This document shows positions 1 through 7,055 of a stretch of 10,035 nucleotides of DNA, piece by piece; position 1 is the first letter of the stretch, and every line of letters starts with the position of its first letter. The notes under the pieces are model-generated. The model ran no database searches and was not told the origin of the DNA. It saw only the letters and a program-made list of their open reading frames with translations. The translations under genes and the position numbers were made by a program. Location: positions 1 through 10,035 of the forward strand of contig UQCV01000085.1 of assembly GCA_900539665.1 (NCBI GenBank), given 5' to 3'. The stretch comes from an uncultured Succinivibrionaceae bacterium (GTDB lineage Bacteria > Pseudomonadota > Gammaproteobacteria > Enterobacterales > Succinivibrionaceae).

Positions 1-52
1 GATTGTCTGAATTTGTTTTTAAAGAACTTCTTACTGCGTTTCGCTGTAAGTG
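1..52 (-). other. 5' leader of an rRNA operon with boxA antiterminator
   Basis: Read on the minus strand, the promoter at 59-86 is followed by a stem-loop (30-34 with 46-50, then 36-38 with 42-44 across single mismatches), a boxA-like element AGTTCTTTAAAA at 17-28, and TCAGACAATC at 1-10. The E. coli rrn leader has the same order: promoter, hairpin, boxA TGCTCTTTAACA, then the same TCAGACAATC. BoxA recruits NusB/NusE to make rRNA transcription resistant to termination. The 16S gene should begin past the left edge and is not in this window. The context agrees, because in E. coli rrsG lies beyond clpB in the same orientation. The motif match is seen directly; the operon itself is inferred. Confidence 0.8.
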
Positions 53-58
53 AGGCTC

Positions 59-86
59 ATTATAAACGAATTTTTTTACCCGTCAA
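59..86 (-). promoter_or_regulatory. Strong sigma-70 rRNA-operon promoter
   Basis: On the minus strand TTGACG (81-86) is separated by 16 bp from a perfect TATAAT (59-64), followed by GAGCCTC as discriminator. Upstream, 87-118 is almost pure A and T with phased A/T runs, as expected for an UP element that binds the RNA polymerase alpha subunit. The 16-bp spacing and UP-like tract are typical of rrn promoters. Transcription should start near base 52 and run left. No second rrn promoter is convincing between here and the preceding gene. Confidence 0.82.
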
Positions 87-120
87 CACTATTTTTAAAA
101 AATCTTAATCTTTTTTAATT

Positions 121-159
121 TTGGTTATTTAAGCATCAATAAATGCTTTATTTAACCAA
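121..159. other. Long imperfect hairpin upstream of the rrn promoter
   Basis: TTGGTTA (121-127) pairs with TAACCAA (153-159), and AAGCAT (131-136) pairs with ATGCTT (143-148) around a 6-nt loop, with a small unpaired region between the two stems. It lies downstream of the outer-membrane protein gene, so it may help end that transcript, but neither strand has a U-tract after it. It could equally be a protein-binding site upstream of the rRNA promoter. Part of it (119-134) recurs as a near-identical 16-mer at 171-186. Confidence 0.35.
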
Positions 160-223
160 TATTGCCGTACTTTTGGTTATTTGAGCCTCGTGTTTTTATT
201 TTATAGATCCTTAGGTCTATATC

Positions 224-907
224 TTAGAATGTAGCACTAACGCCCGCGTACGGTCCCTTGATGATAGTAGTTAAACTATTATAGTCAGAGGTATCTTGGG
301 TCAAATACATATAGCGATAACCACCATTTACACTCCATTCAATAAAACTACCCCCTAGACGATATTCAACCCCTAGTTTGGCATCTAAAAATTCTGTGTC
401 ATCTCTAAATGGCAATTCACTAAATGAAACATCTGCATCAACGGAAAAAGCAGTACCCACTAGATCGAAGCGCCCATGACCATATGCAAAAGGTAAAACC
501 TCATTATAAGAAGCGTCACCACTTACATGTTCATAAGCGAAATCTTCAAAACGTAAACCAACCCCAGCATCGATTTTTAGTGGAGTTAAATCAAGTACGT
601 TATAGTACCCAATAGCATCAGCGTAATTAAAATCAGCTTTAATACCATTACTGGTATGATCAAAAGTTCCGTAACGTACACCAAGGTTAGGAACTATCGG
701 TAATGGATGTTCTAAATTCATCCATGCAAAGAATGCATAGCGATTATCATATTCTCTTCTTAATTCAAAAGAATGTTTTTCCCCAGCATAACCTTTAGCA
801 TCTACAAACCAAGCGTCAGCCCCGGCACTTAGTTCTAGGCTCGCAGCGTTCGCGCCTGTACATACACCTAATGTTGCCACTAACAAGGCATATTTTAATT
901 TTCCCAT
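224..907 (-). CDS. Outer-membrane beta-barrel protein, TIGR04219-like (OMP_w_GlyGly)
   Basis: The product is a 227-residue exported protein, probably a small outer-membrane beta-barrel of unknown substrate. The N-terminus has a basic start (MGKLK), a hydrophobic core and an Ala-Asn-Ala cleavage site at about residue 22, giving a mature protein that starts Ala-Ser-Leu-Glu-Leu. The rest alternates polar and aromatic residues in beta strands and ends in a C-terminal Phe, the usual signal for the BAM complex. The pattern recalls the TIGR04219 outer-membrane family; that assignment is from memory of the family, not a search. The ATG at 907 is preferred because AAGGA (916-920) lies 8 nt upstream; the GTG just before it (910) would be only 5 nt away. 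The gene sits between clpB and the rRNA operon, where E. coli has no such gene, so it looks like a lineage-specific insertion. Confidence 0.82.
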   Translation of the reverse strand: MGKLKYALLVATLGVCTGANAASLELSAGADAWFVDAKGYAGEKHSFELRREYDNRYAFFAWMNLEHPLPIVPNLGVRYGTFDHTSNGIKADFNYADAIGYYNVLDLTPLKIDAGVGLRFEDFAYEHVSGDASYNEVLPFAYGHGRFDLVGTAFSVDADVSFSELPFRDDTEFLDAKLGVEYRLGGSFIEWSVNGGYRYMYLTQDTSDYNSLTTIIKGPYAGVSATF

Positions 908-1141
908 CACTTTTATCCTTCTTATTGATGTTTACAAGAAAAAGTCCTTTTATTTTTGTTCTAAGCATTAGGTCTACTCTATTCCACCAGCTGCTTTTAA
1001 TTTTATGTCTGGACTTTCTCCCTTGAATATCGTTCTTTACTTATAAAATCAAATGAAAGTGCCTGACCTTCATTTAATTTATGAAATTGTATTTTTAGAG
1101 TCCTTACAAATGGCTCAACACTCTTTCAACTCGAGCTTCAA

Positions 1142-1169
1142 ATCATATCAAATCAAACGCGCAAATCAA
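1142..1169 (-). promoter_or_regulatory. Candidate sigma-70 promoter for the outer-membrane protein gene
   Basis: On the minus strand TTGATT (1164-1169) is followed after 16 bp by TATGAT (1142-1147), a reasonable match to consensus. It would give a 5' untranslated region of over 200 nt before the gene starting at 907. The rest of 911-1351 is AT-rich and pyrimidine-biased on the plus strand with no convincing open frame. A better-placed promoter closer to the gene was looked for and not found. Confidence 0.3.
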
Positions 1170-1351
1170 ATACTTAAAAAATTTTACTTTTAAAACTCTA
1201 TCATCTTCTATTATTTGATCTTCCTTCCGTCTCTCTTATTTCATATTTCTCTTTTAGCTATATTTGCTTTTTGTTGGCATCCCCCTCCTTAGGCTTTTAC
1301 CAGTTCTTTATGCGTGTGGCTCTTTTTCCGCCCAATTATTTCCTTTTACCC

Positions 1352-1382
1352 AAAAAAAAGGCGTTCTTATAAAGAACACCTT
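1352..1382 (-). terminator. Rho-independent terminator downstream of clpB
   Basis: On the minus strand the arms 1372-1382 and 1358-1368 form an 11-position stem (AAGAAC/GTTCTT core, one mismatch, then GG/CC and AA/TT) around a 3-nt loop, followed by eight Ts (complement of 1352-1359). This is a classic intrinsic terminator for leftward transcription from clpB. It lies about 120 nt past the stop codon, and the IS605-type hairpin at 1386-1435 lies between the two. Confidence 0.8.
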
Positions 1383-1385
1383 GTG

Positions 1386-1435
1386 ACATCCTCCCCCACC
1401 TATAGAGGTGGGGGACTTCTTGCCGAGTTCAGTTA
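1386..1435 (+). repeat. Solo IS200/IS605-type right-end hairpin, copy 1
   Basis: A perfect 9-bp stem, CCCCCACCT (1393-1401) with AGGTGGGGG (1406-1414) and a 4-nt loop, is followed by ACTTCTTGCCGAGTTCAG. Bases 1404-1435 recur at 9090-9121 on the opposite strand with 31 of 32 identical. A GC-rich hairpin followed by such a conserved tail resembles the right end of IS200/IS605-group elements, where TnpA binds and the TnpB guide RNA ends. No tnpA or tnpB reading frame lies nearby, so this is a solo end or a small non-autonomous derivative. The family assignment is from memory; the repeat itself is seen directly. Confidence 0.65.
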
Positions 1436-1505
1436 AAATTTACTTACTTAAGTTCTCATCAATTGGTTTTACCTTATTGAATTTCGGTACTTAAGTTTCT
1501 CTTAA

Positions 1506-4100
1506 CTAAGCCTTAGCTTTAATTTCTAGTTTGTCATCCGCATCAAGTTCGAGCACATATGGCTTTTCCACTTCTACTTCACCATTAAGCACTTTTTGCG
1601 CTAATGGATTTTCAATATAGTTTTGAATTGCACGGCGTAATGGTCTTGCCCCAAAGACTGGGTCATAACCAATATCGGCAATACGTTCCAAACATGCATC
1701 TGATACACTAACGTTATAGTTATTTTGAGCCAAACGTTCAGTAAGGATCTTAAGCTGAATACCTGCAATGCTCTTAATATGTTCCTTAGCAAGAGGATGG
1801 AACACTACAGTTTCATCTATACGATTCAAAAATTCTGGCTTGAACCGTGTAGACAATTCTTCCATCAAATCCTTCTTTATGCCTTCATAATCCTTTTTAC
1901 CAGTTTCCTCCTGAATCAGATCGGAACCGAGGTTTGAAGTCATAATGATTACAGTATTCTTAAAGTCTACTGTCCGCCCTTGACCATCAGTCAAACGTCC
2001 ATCATCGAGTACTTGCAACAAAATGTTAAATACATCTGGATGGGCTTTTTCTATTTCATCCAACAGAATTACACTGTATGGACGTCTTCTTACGGCTTCA
2101 GTAAGATAGCCGCCTTCATCATACCCAACGTACCCTGGAGGTGCACCGACCAATCTAGACACACTGAACTTTTCCATGAATTCACTCATATCGAGACGAA
2201 CCATAGCGTCCGGAGTATCAAACAAAAACTCAGCTAAGCTTTTGCAAAGTTCGGTCTTACCAACACCTGTTGGCCCCATAAACAAAAATGAACCAATCGG
2301 TCTATTCGGATCTGACAAACCAGCTCTACTTCTTCTGATAGCATTAGCAATCACAGAAACAGCTTCGTTTTGTCCAACAACACGTTTATGCAACATGTCT
2401 TCCATACGCAACAACTTAGCACGTTCGCCTTCAAGCATCTTAGCTACTGGAATACCTGTAGCACGAGATACCACTTCAGCAATTTCATTTTCGGTTACCT
2501 TGTTACGAAGTAACACTGGTTCATCACCGTTTTTACTATTATTGCTGTTTTGGGCAGATTCAAGCTGTTTTTCTAGTTGTGGAATGGTGCCATATTGAAT
2601 TTCACTCATCCGCGCTAGATCGCCTGAACGACTTGCCACTTCGAAATTGTGACGTGCAAGTTCCAATTGTTCCTTTATGTGCTGAGCCCCAGTTAAGCCC
2701 GCTTTTTCGCTCTTCCAAATTTCTTCTAAGCGATGATATTCCTTTTCCTTTTCTGCAATGTCTTCATCAATAAGACCTAAACGTCTAATTGAAGCTTCAT
2801 CGGTTTCTTTTGCTACCGCCTGACGTTCCATCTTTAACTGAATAAGCTTACGTTCCAAACGATCCAATGCTTCAGGCTTTGAATCTATCTGCAAACGAAT
2901 GCTTGCGGCAGCTTCATCGATTAAGTCGATGGCCTTATCTGGCAACTGTCTATCGGTAATATAACGGTTAGACAAAGTAGCAGCAGCGACAATAGCCGGG
3001 TCGGTAATTTGTACGTGATGGTGAAGTTCATATCTTTCCTTCAAGCCACGCAAAATTGCAATGGTGTTTTCAACACTTGGTTCCCCCACAAATACCTTTT
3101 GGAAACGTCTTTCCAAAGCCGCATCCTTTTCAATGTATTTACGGTATTCATCAAGAGTTGTAGCCCCCATACAATGAAGCTCACCACGGGCCAACGCAGG
3201 CTTTAACATGTTGCCGGCATCCATAGAGCCTTCACTCTTACCAGCCCCAACCATGGTATGAATTTCATCGATGAAGAGAATTACTCGGCCTTCTTCCTTA
3301 GCCAAAGCATTCAATACAGCCTTCAGTCGTTCTTCGAATTCACCACGATACTTAGCCCCAGCAATCAAAGCACCCATGTCCAAAGCCAAGACTCTCTTGC
3401 CTTTTAGCCCTTCTGGTACTTCACCTTTAACAATACGTTGAGCCAACCCTTCACAAATTGCAGTCTTACCAACACCTGGTTCACCAATTAGAACAGGGTT
3501 GTTCTTAGTACGACGTTGCAATACTTGAATGGTACGACGAATTTCCTCATCACGCCCAATAACTGGGTCAAGTTTACCTTTTTCAGCACGCGCAGTTAAA
3601 TCCACGGTGTATTTTTCAAGAGCCTGACGGTTGCTTTCAGATTCTGCCGAATCGACTTTTTCCCCGCCTCTTATCTTTTCAATAGCTTCATCTAATTTAG
3701 CTTTAGTCACCCCACACTTTTTAAGGATGCTAGCAACAGTATCATTATCCTGAAATGCTGCTTTAACAAAAAGCTCCGATGAAATATAAGCATCTTGATT
3801 TTGTTGCGCGAACTTGTCACACATATTAAGAAGTTTGCCACTGTCTGGAGAAAGTTGAATATTCCCCCCTGCTCCTCTAACTACAGGCAAACGCTTAATT
3901 TGTTCATCTACCAAAATTTTGACCGCTTGCGGATCGGCCCCAGCTAAGGTCAAAAGTGGTTTGGTAGTACCACCTTGTTGTTCAATAAGTGCACTTAAGA
4001 TATGCACTGGTTCTATAAATTGCTGATCATTTCCAACTACTAGCGACTGTGCATCTTGCAAAGCCTCTTGAAACTGATTAGTTAATCTGTCAATTCTCAT
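1506..4100 (-). CDS. clpB: ATP-dependent chaperone/disaggregase ClpB
   Basis: A cytoplasmic AAA+ hexamer that, with DnaK/DnaJ/GrpE, threads aggregated proteins through its central pore. At 864 residues it is close to E. coli ClpB (857). Domains in order: N-terminal Clp_N repeat (about 1-145); first ATPase with Walker A GEPGVGKT (206-213), pore-loop Tyr251, Walker B ending Asp278-Glu279 and arginine fingers Arg331-Arg332; a charged coiled-coil middle domain (about 405-525) that distinguishes ClpB from ClpA/ClpC; second ATPase with Walker A GPTGVGKT (609-616), pore loop GYVG (656-659), Walker B Asp681-Glu682 and GAR sensor 2 (817-819); then the C-terminal D2-small domain. All key residues are intact. 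The ATG at 4100 has GAAGGAG upstream at 7-nt spacing. The E. coli internal start Val149 is a GTC codon here, so the short isoform is not expected from that site. Confidence 0.98.
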   Translation of the reverse strand: MRIDRLTNQFQEALQDAQSLVVGNDQQFIEPVHILSALIEQQGGTTKPLLTLAGADPQAVKILVDEQIKRLPVVRGAGGNIQLSPDSGKLLNMCDKFAQQNQDAYISSELFVKAAFQDNDTVASILKKCGVTKAKLDEAIEKIRGGEKVDSAESESNRQALEKYTVDLTARAEKGKLDPVIGRDEEIRRTIQVLQRRTKNNPVLIGEPGVGKTAICEGLAQRIVKGEVPEGLKGKRVLALDMGALIAGAKYRGEFEERLKAVLNALAKEEGRVILFIDEIHTMVGAGKSEGSMDAGNMLKPALARGELHCMGATTLDEYRKYIEKDAALERRFQKVFVGEPSVENTIAILRGLKERYELHHHVQITDPAIVAAATLSNRYITDRQLPDKAIDLIDEAAASIRLQIDSKPEALDRLERKLIQLKMERQAVAKETDEASIRRLGLIDEDIAEKEKEYHRLEEIWKSEKAGLTGAQHIKEQLELARHNFEVASRSGDLARMSEIQYGTIPQLEKQLESAQNSNNSKNGDEPVLLRNKVTENEIAEVVSRATGIPVAKMLEGERAKLLRMEDMLHKRVVGQNEAVSVIANAIRRSRAGLSDPNRPIGSFLFMGPTGVGKTELCKSLAEFLFDTPDAMVRLDMSEFMEKFSVSRLVGAPPGYVGYDEGGYLTEAVRRRPYSVILLDEIEKAHPDVFNILLQVLDDGRLTDGQGRTVDFKNTVIIMTSNLGSDLIQEETGKKDYEGIKKDLMEELSTRFKPEFLNRIDETVVFHPLAKEHIKSIAGIQLKILTERLAQNNYNVSVSDACLERIADIGYDPVFGARPLRRAIQNYIENPLAQKVLNGEVEVEKPYVLELDADDKLEIKAKA

Positions 4101-4150
4101 TTTAAAGCTCCTTCACAGTAGACTAACCAAAACTTTCCTATCTAACTTAA

Positions 4151-4178
4151 ACATGGGGATAGGTGAACAAATTTCAAG
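4151..4178 (-). promoter_or_regulatory. Sigma-32 heat-shock promoter of clpB
   Basis: On the minus strand CTTGAAA (4172-4178) is followed after 13 bp by CCCCATGT (4151-4158). This matches the known RpoH consensus, CTTGAAA, 11-16 bp, CCCCATnT, at every defined position. Transcription should start near 4144, leaving a leader of about 44 nt before the clpB ATG. E. coli clpB is a known RpoH target. Confidence 0.92.
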
Positions 4179-4380
4179 CAATTTTTAAAGTTTTTTGTAA
4201 GTAATTTTTTAGATGTTAGTTTCCACCCCAAATTTTCTAAGTGAGTTAAACTTAACCTAGTTTCGGGTAAAACCTTTCATGGTTTTAAGAACCTTGCCCC
4301 AAAAACACTCCCTTCATGATTTTAATATTTCACTTAAACCTTGTGTAAGCTTGCAAGTTTCAATCTATAAACTGCCCCGC
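4179..4380. other. AT-rich spacer between clpB promoter and pgeF terminator
   Basis: No gene is visible. A 6-bp hairpin (AAAACC 4269-4274 with GGTTTT 4281-4286) has no U-tract on either strand. A weak direct repeat of about 16 bases (4273-4289 and 4311-4326, around TTCATG and TTTTAA) is present and has no assigned role. Confidence 0.4.
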
Positions 4381-4417
4381 AAAACAAAAAGGCCCATAAG
4401 TTAATTCCTATGGACCT
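4381..4417 (-). terminator. Rho-independent terminator of pgeF
   Basis: On the minus strand AGGTCCATA (4409-4417) pairs with TATGGGCCT (4390-4398) in a 9-bp stem with one G-U pair and a 10-nt loop, followed by TTTTTGTTTT (complement of 4381-4390). It lies about 70 nt past the pgeF stop and isolates pgeF from the heat-shock promoter of clpB. Confidence 0.85.
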
Positions 4418-4489
4418 AGTTTTATGCGGAAAATTTGCCTTATAGTGAAAGCAACTCGTTCTAGCTTTTTCTAGCTTATTACTTTCAGC

Positions 4490-5287
4490 TTATAAAAGTG
4501 AAGGCTCAGTGCCATCCTCAATCCAAACTAAGCTTGCCTGTCGGCCAGTTACTTTATTATCTCTTCTATAAGAGAAGAAGTAAGTGTATTCGTCATAAGT
4601 TGAGAGTGGACAAGCTTTGATATTATTTATGTCCACACCCAAGTCTTGAAGCTGACGTGTAGCTATGCCATGCAAGTCAGTTTCATAAAGGTCATTGTTT
4701 TCTCGATAAGGCCTAAATTCCATGTGAAAGAACTCTTCATAAGTCTCATCTTTAGCTATGAATTTTGCTTTCAAATCAGGCTCAACTTCATAACTCCAAG
4801 GTCCAATGCATGGGCCTAGCCAAACCTTTATATCTTTTCCAGGAAGATTCATTGTGTCAATGGTATTAGCTATAATATCGCTCAATAACCCACGCCACCC
4901 AGCATGAGCTGCCCCAACAACTGAACCATCAGTTGCATAAAAGAGAATTGGGATGCAATCTGCCGTCAAAATAGATAATGCCACCCCCTTTAAATTGGTC
5001 ACCTGGGCATCAGCATCTTGTAGCGCATCAATATCAGCCTGATCCTTGATCACTACAACTTTATTAGAGTGAATTTGGTTGATCCAACTAATTTGCGATG
5101 CATTAGGAAGACTATCCAATAGAAGTTTTCTATTTTTGGTTACAGCCTTTTCACTATCCCCAACATCATAAGATAGGTTAAAATCGAGATACGGCTTTTT
5201 TCGACTATACCCACCTGTAGCACGTAAGGTAGCAACCCCTTGAGTGCCCGGAATATCTTTAAATCCTGCTTTTATACCCATGAACAT
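4490..5287 (-). CDS. pgeF: Peptidoglycan editing factor PgeF (YfiH family, laccase-like fold)
   Basis: A cytoplasmic zinc-dependent enzyme; in E. coli PgeF (YfiH) removes wrong L-Ser-containing precursors from peptidoglycan synthesis, while distant relatives act on purine nucleosides. Counting from Met4 as residue 1, the zinc/active-site triad is His73 (in NQIHSNKV), Cys111 (in TADCIP) and His128 (in HAGWRG). The C-terminal FFSYRRDNKVTGR signature is present. I chose the ATG at 5287 (265 residues); a TTG at 5296 and an ATG at 5281 are also in frame, and the latter gives an N-terminus the same length as E. coli YfiH. None has a strong Shine-Dalgarno sequence. The gene lies between rluD and clpB as in E. 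coli but has its own terminator and a 430-nt upstream gap, so it is probably not cotranscribed with rluD. Confidence 0.94.
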   Translation of the reverse strand: MFMGIKAGFKDIPGTQGVATLRATGGYSRKKPYLDFNLSYDVGDSEKAVTKNRKLLLDSLPNASQISWINQIHSNKVVVIKDQADIDALQDADAQVTNLKGVALSILTADCIPILFYATDGSVVGAAHAGWRGLLSDIIANTIDTMNLPGKDIKVWLGPCIGPWSYEVEPDLKAKFIAKDETYEEFFHMEFRPYRENNDLYETDLHGIATRQLQDLGVDINNIKACPLSTYDEYTYFFSYRRDNKVTGRQASLVWIEDGTEPSLL

Positions 5288-5296
5288 ATAACTCAA

Positions 5297-5616
5297 ACCC
5301 CACGTATTACCTAAGATCTAATATGTAAATACACACATTAACTAAATTACTAGCAAAACAGCTTAACCAAGTTATTATGCTTACTTGACTAATTATTATT
5401 AGTACCACTGTTAGTTTACTTGAAATTGTTTCAATTTAATAAAAAATTTATTTTTTACATAAAAATTTGTGGCATATGTATCTTACTTTGAAAAAAAATT
5501 GCTTCAAACTTGCCTATTTGGGGCCAAATTTCACCAATTTTTACAAGTCTGTTTAGTAAGCAAGTTTGTTTTTTTTAAGTTAGCTTTCGCCTATATATTT
5601 ACTTAATGAAAGAATT
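5297..5616. promoter_or_regulatory. AT-rich region upstream of pgeF with two palindromes
   Basis: No coding frame is supported. It should contain the pgeF promoter, but no match is convincing. Two inverted repeats stand out: TTGAAA-TTG-TTTCAA at 5420-5434, and ATTTGG-GG-CCAAAT at 5516-5529. The second overlaps a weak sigma-32-like arrangement on the minus strand, CTTGTAA (5541-5547), 17 bp, CCCCAAAT (5516-5523); the spacing is longer than usual. Either palindrome could be an operator. Confidence 0.3.
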
Positions 5617-5650
5617 TTAAAAAAGGGATTTCTTTTTGGAAAGCCCTTTT
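5617..5650 (-). terminator. Rho-independent terminator of rluD
   Basis: On the minus strand AAAAGGG (5644-5650) pairs with CCCTTTT (5621-5627), then after one mismatch GAAA/TTTC pairs (5629-5632 with 5639-5642) around a 6-nt loop. The stem runs into a tract of six Ts. It lies about 70 nt past the rluD stop. Confidence 0.75.
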
Positions 5651-5719
5651 GGCTTTATTTATTCATCCATTTTGACACTAGCTTAAATGGTACTAACGCT
5701 AAATTAACCAAATAATTGG

Positions 5720-6709
5720 CTAATTCCACACAATATCTAATGGATGTTCTTCTGTGTCTTGGCGTAACACTTCAACTAAATGAATCATGTCATCAGGTAC
5801 AGGAGCCGTAAAACTCATGTTTTCCCCTGTAAATGGATGCACAAATTCAATCATAGCTGCGTGCAAGGCCTGACGCGGAAAAGTATTGATAAATTTAGTA
5901 AATTCCGGGGTAGCATTCGGAATGAAACGCGCTCTCTTTCCCCCATAAACAGGATCACCAACCAAAGGATGTTTGATATAAGCCATATGCACTCTGATTT
6001 GGTGGGTACGACCTGTTTCAAGACGTAAACGTAATCTAGTATGGGCACGGAATTTTTCCATAACTCGATAGTGAGTAATGGCGTCTTTCCCCATCCCTTC
6101 TGGACGCACAGACATCATGATGCGGTTAGTTGGATGACGCCCAATAGGCTTGTCCACCAAACCACCTGCAGTCATGTGACCATTAGCTACAGCTTCATAT
6201 TCACGTACAACTTCATGACGTGAAATAGCTTTGGTTAATTTATGCACCGCACGAAGTGATTTGGCAATAACCATAAGACCTGAAGTGTCTTTGTCTAAAC
6301 GGTGCACAATCCCTGCACGAGGCAAATCACCACTTGCTGGATAACGATACAATAAACCATTCATTACAGTACCATCAGGACACCCAGCTCCAGGATGCAC
6401 GACTAATCCTGCCGGCTTATTAATTACTAAAAGGTCATCATCTTCGTACACAATATCGAGTGGGATATCTTGAGGTTTAGAAAAATCTTCATCGCCCACT
6501 TCTGCTTGTAATAAAATTTGCTGTCCTTGGAGTACCTTTTCTCTTGGTACGACTACTTTTGTACCATCGACAGTAACATTACCCGCTAAAATCCAATCCT
6601 TTATTCTACTTCTAGAATAATCTGAAAAAAGCTCGCTCAGGGCTGCATCAAGCCTGCGCCCGTGCATGTCTACGGTTATCTCTGCCGCTAATTCTATGCT
6701 CTGACTCAT
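5720..6709 (-). CDS. rluD: 23S rRNA pseudouridine synthase RluD
   Basis: Converts three uridines in helix 69 of 23S rRNA (1911, 1915 and 1917 in E. coli numbering) to pseudouridine during 50S assembly. The 329-residue product is close to E. coli RluD (326). An S4 RNA-binding domain spans about residues 16-75, followed by the RsuA/RluA catalytic domain with HRLDKDTSG at 136-144. The catalytic Asp is residue 139, the same number as in E. coli RluD. GRTHQIRVHM (233-242) and the ALHA motif (281-284) complete the family signature. The ATG at 6709 has AGAGG upstream at about 5-nt spacing. Its divergent arrangement with bamD and its neighbours pgeF and clpB match the E. coli locus, which separates it from RluC and other paralogues. 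Confidence 0.96.
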   Translation of the reverse strand: MSQSIELAAEITVDMHGRRLDAALSELFSDYSRSRIKDWILAGNVTVDGTKVVVPREKVLQGQQILLQAEVGDEDFSKPQDIPLDIVYEDDDLLVINKPAGLVVHPGAGCPDGTVMNGLLYRYPASGDLPRAGIVHRLDKDTSGLMVIAKSLRAVHKLTKAISRHEVVREYEAVANGHMTAGGLVDKPIGRHPTNRIMMSVRPEGMGKDAITHYRVMEKFRAHTRLRLRLETGRTHQIRVHMAYIKHPLVGDPVYGGKRARFIPNATPEFTKFINTFPRQALHAAMIEFVHPFTGENMSFTAPVPDDMIHLVEVLRQDTEEHPLDIVWN

Positions 6710-6733
6710 AAATACCTCTTTAAAACGAGGTTA

Positions 6734-6742
6734 ATTTTACCA
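6734..6742 (-). promoter_or_regulatory. Candidate extended -10 promoter of rluD
   Basis: On the minus strand TGG-TAAAAT forms an extended -10 element (TGn plus 5 of 6 matches to TATAAT) with no good -35 box. Transcription would start near 6727, giving a leader of under 20 nt that still includes the Shine-Dalgarno sequence. It is plausible but based on one element. Confidence 0.35.
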
Positions 6743-6924
6743 TGGAGTTACTTTTTCATCATTTTTTATTACGTTTGGTACTGAACTAAGTTACATTTAG
6801 TTTGGTCTTAAGAGTAACTGTGCCATTTATTTAGCCCAATGTGCCCCACTTAAACTTTACAACTACAAGTTTAGCTTAATGTGTACTTAGGCTGCACAAT
6901 TACATCAAGAAACAGGGATTTTTT

Positions 6925-6952
6925 TTATCAGACCTAACATTTCATATATAAT
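6925..6952 (+). promoter_or_regulatory. Sigma-70 promoter of bamD
   Basis: TTATCA (6925-6930) is followed after 16 bp by a perfect TATAAT (6947-6952). Transcription should start near 6959, giving a leader of about 97 nt before the preferred bamD start. That leader contains a 7-bp inverted repeat (AACCAAA 6972-6978, TTTGGTT 6995-7001) with a 16-nt loop, which may have no function. Confidence 0.7.
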
Positions 6953-7055
6953 GGCGAGATATCATCGGTTCAACCAAACCTAAAATGACCTATTTTTGGT
7001 TTAGTTGTGCTTATTTAACCGATCTTTTATTCATAGATTATTATTTAGTACCAAT

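Noticed and set aside
424..615. 63-codon plus-strand frame rich in His and Lys
   Set aside because: It is antisense to the outer-membrane protein gene, with no ribosome-binding site and low-complexity composition caused by the opposite strand.
941..1017. Inverted repeat AAAGTCC/GGACTTT
   Set aside because: Seven bases separated by over 60 is expected by chance in AT-rich DNA; no promoter element is associated.
2176..2598. 140-codon open frame on the plus strand
   Set aside because: It lies wholly antisense to clpB, has no recognisable domain and follows from clpB codon use. Similar shorter frames at 1725-1937, 1980-2237, 2579-2773 and 3009-3206 are rejected for the same reason.
4269..4286. 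Hairpin AAAACC/GGTTTT as a terminator
   Set aside because: It is only 6 bp and AT-rich, with no U-tract on either strand, and a much better pgeF terminator exists at 4381-4417.
5780..6223. Open frames overlapping rluD on both strands
   Set aside because: They are out-of-frame shadows of a complete rluD with all its motifs and have no protein features of their own.
7005..7055. TTG start giving a longer BamD
   Set aside because: It would place 17 residues before the signal peptide and has no Shine-Dalgarno sequence; the ATG at 7056 gives the family's usual length.
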